From: Bin87 sp034423115 | GTDB taxonomy: Bacteria > Chloroflexota > Dehalococcoidia > Lucifugimonadales > UBA3495 | DNA length: 64,000 nt | Direction: 5' to 3' | NCBI GenBank assembly: GCA_034423115.1 | Contig: DAOUJD010000046.1 | Span: 1-64,000, forward strand | Part shown: positions 58,950 to 64,000 of the stretch, piece after piece | How positions within the stretch are numbered: the first letter of the stretch is position 1 | Layout of the letters: every line of letters starts with the position of its first letter | The notes under the pieces: model-generated | The model's input: only the letters and a program-made list of their open reading frames with translations | Databases searched by the model: none | What the model was told of the DNA's origin: nothing | Position numbers and translations under genes: made by a program

Positions 58950-59044
58950 TCAAACGTAGCATACGATTCCCCGGGCGCGAACTCCGTCCACTATTACCAA
59001 GTCTGCCCGGTTGTTTTCACGCACGTCAAAAAGGGGTCGCGGCC

Positions 59045-59344
59045 ATGCCTGAAGTCTCGATGAACATCACCTTGCAAAGCGAGTATCGGGGCGATCATTG
59101 GGCATGCCGCTCGCCCCAGCTTGGGTTCACCGTGTACGGAAAAACGCGCGCCGACGCAGAGCATGAAGTCAACCACGCCGTGGGAGCGTTGCTGCACAGC
59201 TTTCACGGCGACCTGGACGGCATCATCCGCTACCTTACACGCTATGAGGTGGATCATAGCATCGATGCTGATACCGGCTCTAAAGTTACTGATTCCGACG
59301 GCCAAACCCGCCTTGTCCGAATCGAGGTGCCTATTGCAGCCTGA
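59045..59344 (+). CDS. HicB-like (partial RNase H fold) small protein
   Basis: A 99-residue protein with a beta-rich start (NITLQSEYRGDHWACRSPQL) followed by GFTVYGKTRADAEHEVNHAV, the pattern of HicB antitoxins and related DUF1902-type proteins. No DNA-binding helix-turn-helix is obvious. AAGGGG lies upstream. The next gene overlaps it by eleven bases, so the pair is translated together. A toxin-antitoxin role is possible but HicA is not recognisable. Confidence 0.65.
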   Translation: MPEVSMNITLQSEYRGDHWACRSPQLGFTVYGKTRADAEHEVNHAVGALLHSFHGDLDGIIRYLTRYEVDHSIDADTGSKVTDSDGQTRLVRIEVPIAA

Positions 59345-59579
59345 CATCAATCTCAGTCCGCAAGAAGAGGTCGCCATCCTCGCACGCCTCGGCATGAACC
59401 AAATCGACAGCACCGGACCATACGCCATATACATTAGCGCCGACGACCGGCGCATTTTGTTGCACTTTGAGCACCAATGGGATCGTCCTTTCAACGACTT
59501 GGCAATTGAACTGGCGCGCCACGGGTTCACCCGGACAGAAGTCGAAGCCGCTCGCGAATCCTTCTACACCGATCACTAG
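59334..59579 (+). CDS. Small partner protein of the HicB-like gene
   Basis: An 81-residue protein starting at TTG 59334 behind GAGGTG, overlapping the preceding stop. It has PQEEVAILARLGMNQIDSTG and a helical C-terminus (LAIELARHGFTRTEVEAARE). No HicA double-stranded RNA-binding motif is seen. It could be an antitoxin partner, a regulator, or unrelated. Confidence 0.55.
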   Translation: MQPDINLSPQEEVAILARLGMNQIDSTGPYAIYISADDRRILLHFEHQWDRPFNDLAIELARHGFTRTEVEAARESFYTDH

Positions 59580-59607
59580 ACCCCTGCCACAAACACGAAA
59601 AGACGTA

Positions 59608-59631
59608 GGCCCGCCTTTTGCAAGGCGGGCC
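59608..59631. terminator. Bidirectional terminator
   Basis: GGCCCGCCTT (59608-59617) pairs perfectly with AAGGCGGGCC (59622-59631) around a four-base loop, followed by a T run, between the small gene pair and the convergent second P450. Confidence 0.85.
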
Positions 59632-59665
59632 ACTTTTCGGAACCGCGTGGGGTCAGAAACGGCAG

Positions 59666-60940
59666 CTACTTGGCGCTGGTAACCGACACCGGCAGGCTCT
59701 CCACGGCGCGGAAGGTCAGCACACGGTCGTACTGGACGTCTTCCACCGGGATTTCCAGCTCGACGTTGTCGAAGCGGTTCGCCAGGTTGCGGAAGATTTC
59801 CTGTCCTTCCAGGCGGGCCAGCGTCGCGCCGAGACAGTGGTGGATGCCGCTGCCGAAGGCCACATGCTGGTTCGGGTACCGCTCGATGTCGAAGTCGTCA
59901 GCCCGGTCGAACACCTTGGGGTCGCGGTTGGCGCCAGGGATGAACCAGCGGACGCGGTCGTTCTTGCTGATCTGCTGGCCGTTGAGCTCGATGTCGTCCA
60001 TGGCGATGCGCTGGATGGACCGCACCGGGGAGTCGTAGCGCAGGGCCTCTTCGGTGGCGCGTACCGTCTTGCCCTCGGGATCGGACTTGAGGATCGCCCA
60101 CTGATCGGGATGCTGGGTGAACGCCAGGGTGCCGTTGCAGATCAGGTTGATGGTGGTCTCGTGTCCGGCGGACAGCAGCAGCATAATGTTGTTGACGGTC
60201 ATGTCGCGGGTGAAGATTCCCTTGCGCTCGCCCTCGCACACCACCATCATCAGGTCCAGCGAGTCGAACTTCTCAGGATTCTGCATCCGGTCTTCGACCA
60301 TGGGCGCGATGAAGTCCTGGAGGTTCTGCACCGCCTGGGTCAGCGGGCGCATCCGGTCGGGCCCCTCACGGTTGAGGAAGCGCAGATCCTTGGCCAGTTC
60401 GCGCAGCCTGGGTCGCTCGCTGTCCGGGATGCCCAGCATGCGTGCGATCACCAGCAAGGGCAGCGGCGTGGCCAGGTCAGCCATTACGTCCATCCGGCCT
60501 TTTTCCTCCACGGCGTCCAGCAGCTCGTCGATCGCGGACTGCACCAACGGCCGCCACATCTCGATGGACTTGGGCGTGAAGTACCCGTGCATCACGCGGC
60601 GCATGTCCACGTGGTCGGAACCCGACATCTCGGGATTGTACCGCCGCTGGTCATGCTGAATGAACCTGGACACCTGCCACTTCTTGATGAAGTTGTACAG
60701 TTCCATGTCGTCTTCATCGATGGCCGGGTTGGGCGGCTTGGTGTCCCGAGCGTACACGCTGGACGAGAACGCCTCGGGATGGCGGGTGACCCACACCAAG
60801 TGCTCCCACGACGTGATCATCCAGACGTCCAGCGCCTCGTTGTAATAGACGGGCTGGTGTTCGCGGAGCCGATTGTAGAAATCGTACGGCTGGTAGATCG
60901 CTTCCGGCGAAAATGGGTTGTCGTTGAAGGTGCTGACCAT
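59666..60940 (-). CDS. Cytochrome P450 (second)
   Basis: A 424-residue P450. Heme Cys369 is in FGSGIHHCLGATLARLEG; I-helix LLLSAGHETTINLI; ExxR in EEALRYDSPVRSIQR. It is a close paralogue of the third P450 over the whole length, with long identical runs such as ADDFDIERYPNQHVAFGSG. The -10 element TATAAT (61012-61017, minus) lies 72 bases upstream. Substrate unknown. Confidence 0.95.
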   Translation of the reverse strand: MVSTFNDNPFSPEAIYQPYDFYNRLREHQPVYYNEALDVWMITSWEHLVWVTRHPEAFSSSVYARDTKPPNPAIDEDDMELYNFIKKWQVSRFIQHDQRRYNPEMSGSDHVDMRRVMHGYFTPKSIEMWRPLVQSAIDELLDAVEEKGRMDVMADLATPLPLLVIARMLGIPDSERPRLRELAKDLRFLNREGPDRMRPLTQAVQNLQDFIAPMVEDRMQNPEKFDSLDLMMVVCEGERKGIFTRDMTVNNIMLLLSAGHETTINLICNGTLAFTQHPDQWAILKSDPEGKTVRATEEALRYDSPVRSIQRIAMDDIELNGQQISKNDRVRWFIPGANRDPKVFDRADDFDIERYPNQHVAFGSGIHHCLGATLARLEGQEIFRNLANRFDNVELEIPVEDVQYDRVLTFRAVESLPVSVTSAK

Positions 60941-61011
60941 TGGTTGTAGCCTCCGGTTTGGAAATGGTACGCGAACCGGACATGACGTGTCCGGCGGATT
61001 TCGATTCTCGG

Positions 61012-61017
61012 ATTATA
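61012..61017 (-). promoter_or_regulatory. -10 element of the second P450 gene
   Basis: GGTTATAAT on the minus strand contains a perfect TATAAT. The same GGTTATAAT stands upstream of the third P450 (62437-62442 for the hexamer), so both paralogues keep the element. Confidence 0.45.
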
Positions 61018-61048
61018 ACCGATTTTCCGCCCGCGTACAGCGCAGGAA

Positions 61049-61069
61049 GGGCGGGTTCGTGACCCGCCC
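61049..61069 (-). terminator. Hairpin terminator after the third P450
   Basis: GGGCGGGT (61049-61056) and ACCCGCCC (61062-61069) form a perfect stem with loop TCGTG, 33 bases past the stop. It is a member of the recurrent hairpin family. Confidence 0.75.
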
Positions 61070-61102
61070 CTCCCGGTTGACGACGTATCTGCTAACCCGG
61101 CG

Positions 61103-62365
61103 CTAACGCGCGTTGGTCACCGTCACCGGCAGACTCTCCAACGCCCGCAGGCCGATCAACTGGTCGTATTCCAGATCAGCGATGGGCACTTCCAGTTCCA
61201 GGCTGTCGAAGCGGTTGGCAAGGTTGCGGAAGATCTCCTGACCCTCCAGTCGGGCCAGCGTCGCGCCGAGGCAGTGGTGAACACCGCTGCCGAAAGCGAC
61301 GTGCTGGTTCGGGTACCGCTCGATGTCGAAATCGTCAGCCCGGTCGAACACCTTGGGGTCACGGTTGGCGCCGGAAATGAACCACCGGACGCGGTCGTTC
61401 TTGTTGATGCGCTGCCCGTTCAACTCCATGTCGTCCATCGCGATCCGTTGGATGGACTTGACCGGCGAGTCGTAGCGCAGGCACTCCTCGGTGGCGCGCA
61501 CAGTCTTGCCCTCGGGGTCGGACCTCAGGTTTGCCCACTGTTCCGGATGCTGTGTGAACGCCAGGGTGCCGTTGCAGATCAGGTTGATCGTGGTTTCATG
61601 GCCGGCGGACAGCAGGAGCATCACGTTGTTGATGACCTGATCCCGATCAAATATGCCCCGGCGCTCGCCCTCGGCTACCACGGAGATCAGGTCGTCCCTG
61701 GGGTTTTCCACTCGCTCTGCAACCAGTGGTCCCAGGTAGTCCTGGAGATTGTGGACCGATTCCGACAGAGGGCCCATCCGGTCGGGGCCCGTGCGGTTCA
61801 GGTGGCGCAGGTCCTTGGCGAGTTTTCGCATGATGGGTCGGTCGCTGTCGGGGATGCCCAACATGCGCGCAATCACCAGCAAAGGCAACGGCGTCGCCAG
61901 GTCGGCCATCACGTCCATGCGGCCCTTTTCCTGCACGGCGTCCAGCAGTTCGTCGATCGCGGACTGCACCAGTGGCCGCCACATCTCCATGGACTTGGGG
62001 GTGAAGTACCCGTGCATCACGCGGCGCATGTCCACGTGGTCGGGACCGGATACCCCGGGGTTGTAGCGTCTCTGGTCGTGCTGGATGAACCTGGAAACCT
62101 GCCAATTCCGTATGAAATTGTAGATTTCCATGTCGTCTTCGTCGATGGGCGGATTCGGAGGCCGCACGTCCCTGGCAAAAACGCTGGACGAGAACACCTC
62201 AGGGTGACGGGTTACCCACACCAGGTGTTCCCATGAGGTGACCATCCACACCTCGTACTGCTCGTTGTAATGGACTGGCTCCCAGTCCCGCAGGCGGGCG
62301 AAGAAGTCGTAGGGCTGGTACATCGCCTCTAGTGAGAAGGGATCATCATTGATTGTGCTTACCAT
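61103..62365 (-). CDS. Cytochrome P450 (third)
   Basis: A 420-residue P450. Heme Cys365 is in FGSGVHHCLGATLARLEG; I-helix LLLSAGHETTINLI; ExxR in EECLRYDSPVKSIQR. The N-terminus YQPYDFFARLRDWEPVHYNE, the helix C variant (GPDHVDMRRVMHGYFTPK) and most of the protein are shared with the second P450, so this is a tandem duplication. RBS GGAGG-type precedes ATG 62365. Confidence 0.95.
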   Translation of the reverse strand: MVSTINDDPFSLEAMYQPYDFFARLRDWEPVHYNEQYEVWMVTSWEHLVWVTRHPEVFSSSVFARDVRPPNPPIDEDDMEIYNFIRNWQVSRFIQHDQRRYNPGVSGPDHVDMRRVMHGYFTPKSMEMWRPLVQSAIDELLDAVQEKGRMDVMADLATPLPLLVIARMLGIPDSDRPIMRKLAKDLRHLNRTGPDRMGPLSESVHNLQDYLGPLVAERVENPRDDLISVVAEGERRGIFDRDQVINNVMLLLSAGHETTINLICNGTLAFTQHPEQWANLRSDPEGKTVRATEECLRYDSPVKSIQRIAMDDMELNGQRINKNDRVRWFISGANRDPKVFDRADDFDIERYPNQHVAFGSGVHHCLGATLARLEGQEIFRNLANRFDSLELEVPIADLEYDQLIGLRALESLPVTVTNAR

Positions 62366-62436
62366 AGCGGCAACCTCCCGATCTAAGGGTAATGCGTCGG
62401 GTAATCGTTGGTTTACGACGGCTTTCGGATTGTCGC

Positions 62437-62442
62437 ATTATA
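62437..62442 (-). promoter_or_regulatory. -10 element of the third P450 gene
   Basis: GGTTATAAT on the minus strand, perfect TATAAT, 72 bases upstream of the start, at the same distance as in the second P450. Confidence 0.45.
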
Positions 62443-62510
62443 ACCAACGCCGTACGCGTCGCACAATGCCCACCATATCGCCGATTTTCCGACAATCTTG
62501 CCATCAAAAA

Positions 62511-62535
62511 GGGGCGGGTGAAGAACCCGCTCCCG
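62511..62535 (-). terminator. Hairpin terminator after the PD-(D/E)XK-like gene
   Basis: GGGGCGGGT (62511-62519) and ACCCGC-TCCC (62525-62534) form a stem with one extra base, 25 bases past the stop. Member of the recurrent hairpin family. Confidence 0.6.
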
Positions 62536-62559
62536 TTTGTACGACAACACGCGTACTAA

Positions 62560-63705
62560 TCAGGTGTTCCCTTGAACAATTGCGATTCCTTCTGTCAGCC
62601 TCCGCTCCAGCAGATCCATATGGTCTATCGCCAAAGCCGAGTCTATGGCCCAACCTTGGCGCCCTCCGGGAGCTTGGCTTCCAACGCTTTCAAAACAACC
62701 ATCCTGCTCCATTTGAGCAAACCACCCGCTAATTTTGTTTTCTATTGGTCGAGGGAAAAAGTTCCAATTGGAACGACCCAACGTAAATATAAGCAGACCT
62801 TGGCGACTGTCCCTCCGCGAAGGGAACAGTTCAGCGACGGTACACCGCTGCCTCAAGTCTGGAGAGTGTGCGCGAACAGTAATCATGCTGGAACCCAAAC
62901 GAGTTTCTGCTCCGACCGCTTCCGCAGCTCGAATAAGCCGTTCAGCCACCCCGCGTGCCTGGATGCCAATTCGAGAATAAAACTCGTCGAGGCTTCGCAT
63001 GAGCGGTTGCCTTCCCGTCGATGACCCTGCGTCGTGAATGGCGCCCGCGGTACGGCCGATGACCTGCGGTACCAACGTGCGTAGCGCACCTCCTTGATAT
63101 TGCATTATCGCCACCGCCAGCACTTCTATGTTCGGCATCTGCTCGTTCAGGAATTCCACCACCGTAGCCAGTTCGTCAGGAATCTCATCGGCGACAAACA
63201 GCAGGCGAATGCGTTTAGCCGCCAAGTTTACGGCGACCTTCTCCCAAAATTGCTCACTGTCGATTGTGGGCCCATTACCCTCCGATAGAAACGCCTCTAG
63301 GGCTTCTTCCGATCCGGCACCGGGAGCAGCTACAAAATCACGCCGTATCCCCTCCACCGTCATGGTCCGCGTGGCATGGGCCGCATAGTCCAACATCTGT
63401 CCTACGACTTCCCGACGTATCCTGCTGTCTGAACTCCGTTTCACTTCCACAAACGTGGGTATTGAATCTTGGTCAATCAAGAGATGATCTACCGACCAGC
63501 GATCTGACCCTTCGGGCTTATCGGCGATACCTTGTTCGCGAGTGATCAGGAACCAACGACGAGGGTCGCCTGGGTTAATTTGACCGCCATCTAGCAATTC
63601 CGGGTGTTCAGCAATCAAACGTTGCAGATAATCTTCGCTACAAAATGGTTCTGCCTCCAGTATTCGGAGGTCATTATCATCCATGACGTAAATGCGATCC
63701 TGCAT
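62560..63705 (-). CDS. Hypothetical protein with PD-(D/E)XK-like core
   Basis: A 381-residue protein. The segment WSVDHLLID then FVEVKRSSDSRIRREV has the Asp73 and Glu87-x-Lys89 arrangement of PD-(D/E)XK nucleases, and VGQMLDYAAHA continues the core. The remainder is unassigned. It may be a nuclease or an inactive relative. It is somewhat less GC-rich than the P450 genes around it and has its own hairpin terminator, so it may be a later insertion. AGGAGTTT precedes ATG 63705. Confidence 0.65.
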   Translation of the reverse strand: MQDRIYVMDDNDLRILEAEPFCSEDYLQRLIAEHPELLDGGQINPGDPRRWFLITREQGIADKPEGSDRWSVDHLLIDQDSIPTFVEVKRSSDSRIRREVVGQMLDYAAHATRTMTVEGIRRDFVAAPGAGSEEALEAFLSEGNGPTIDSEQFWEKVAVNLAAKRIRLLFVADEIPDELATVVEFLNEQMPNIEVLAVAIMQYQGGALRTLVPQVIGRTAGAIHDAGSSTGRQPLMRSLDEFYSRIGIQARGVAERLIRAAEAVGAETRLGSSMITVRAHSPDLRQRCTVAELFPSRRDSRQGLLIFTLGRSNWNFFPRPIENKISGWFAQMEQDGCFESVGSQAPGGRQGWAIDSALAIDHMDLLERRLTEGIAIVQGNT

Positions 63706-63732
63706 CGCCCAAACTCCTGGTCTTTGCAAAAA

Positions 63733-63755
63733 GGGGCGGGTTCATCACCCGCCCC
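63733..63755 (-). terminator. Hairpin terminator after the fourth P450
   Basis: GGGGCGGGT (63733-63741) and ACCCGCCCC (63747-63755) form a perfect 9-bp stem with loop TCATC, 34 bases past the stop. It is the fullest match to the family consensus. Confidence 0.75.
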
Positions 63756-63789
63756 CCTGCTTGAGAGAAGCTTTGATCCTAACAGCGGT

Positions 63790-64000
63790 TTACGACAGGT
63801 TCACCGGCAGCGTCTCCAGCGTGCGGAAAGTGATGCTGGAGGTGTAGCTCAGGTCGTCCGGGTCGCAGCCCATGTTCAGGTTCGGGAACCGCTCGGCGAT
63901 GGCCTTGAACGCTTCCTGACCCTCGAGGCGGGCCAGCGTGGCACCCAGGCAGTGGTGGATGCCGCTGCCGAAGGCCACGTGCGGGTTCGGATACCGCTCG
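63790..64000 (-). CDS. Cytochrome P450 (fourth, C-terminal part)
   Basis: The end of a P450 that continues beyond the window. It retains the heme-ligand loop RYPNPHVAFGSGIHHCLGAT and LARLEGQEAFKAIAERF, and ends FRTLETLPVNLS. It belongs to the same group as the other three P450s but is less like the second and third than they are to each other. Confidence 0.92.
   Translation of the reverse strand, partial: ERYPNPHVAFGSGIHHCLGATLARLEGQEAFKAIAERFPNLNMGCDPDDLSYTSSITFRTLETLPVNLS

Overview
The window is a GC-rich chromosomal segment (GC content judged by eye) that most resembles Chloroflexota of the Dehalococcoidia/SAR202 type. The pointers are two luciferase-like (LLM) flavin/F420-type oxidoreductases, a DUF1501/DUF1800/NHL cluster, several cytochrome P450s, a Pro/Thr-rich lipoprotein of the sort common in Chloroflexota, and cobalamin late-pathway genes. 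This placement is an inference; there is no rRNA here and no similarity search was possible.

Layout. 0-2.8 kb: tail of an unknown gene, a zinc alcohol dehydrogenase, and a GrdB-family gene whose in-frame TGA is best read as selenocysteine. 2.8-6.6 kb: mscS, sir2, recF and a Fur-family regulator (minus strand). 6.7-13.5 kb: minus-strand NHL propeller, DUF1501, DUF1800, a methyltransferase-like protein, a CoA-binding protein, a cupin and an SMP-30 lactonase. 13.7-16.6 kb: plus-strand DNA methyltransferase, thioredoxin-reductase-like protein, MBL hydrolase and a small membrane protein. 16.7-18.6 kb: divergent VOC protein and class III aminotransferase. 18.6-27.8 kb: a minus-strand cobalamin operon (unknown leader gene, cbiA, Uma2, cobO, cobT, cobS, cbiB, Uma2, cobD, cobC-like) behind a consensus promoter, a cobalamin riboswitch and an intrinsic terminator. 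27.8-28.5 kb: gene-poor, repeat-bearing spacer. 28.5-36.2 kb: tandem-Nudix protein, two ferritin-like diiron-fold paralogues (one lacking every carboxylate ligand), a site-2-protease-like protein without HExxH, a flavin reductase and Mo-cofactor oxidoreductase pair, a small membrane protein and an MFS transporter. 36.2-37.4 kb: a frameshifted phage portal pseudogene and a small membrane protein beside tRNA-Trp. 37.4-47.5 kb: pyruvate kinase, LLM oxidoreductase, a large AT-richer EamA-like membrane protein, GNAT, a degenerate MBL protein, BioY, PolX and a coupled unknown gene. 47.5-57.3 kb: ribosomal protein S1, ValS, lipoprotein, aroE, aroC, an SDR/DUF2867 protein and a second LLM oxidoreductase. 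57.3-64 kb: four minus-strand P450 genes (the last partial) with one ferredoxin, interrupted by a HicB-like two-gene unit and a PD-(D/E)XK-like gene.

How it works together. The B12 genes cover a,c-amidation, adenosylation, aminopropanol arm and lower-ligand attachment, with no corrin-ring genes, no cobU and no cbiP visible. The P450s, ferredoxin and LLM enzymes suggest oxidative turnover of organic compounds. A family of short hairpins (GGGGCGGGT, five-base loop, ACCCGCCCC) lies 20-35 bases beyond many stop codons and probably serves as terminators.
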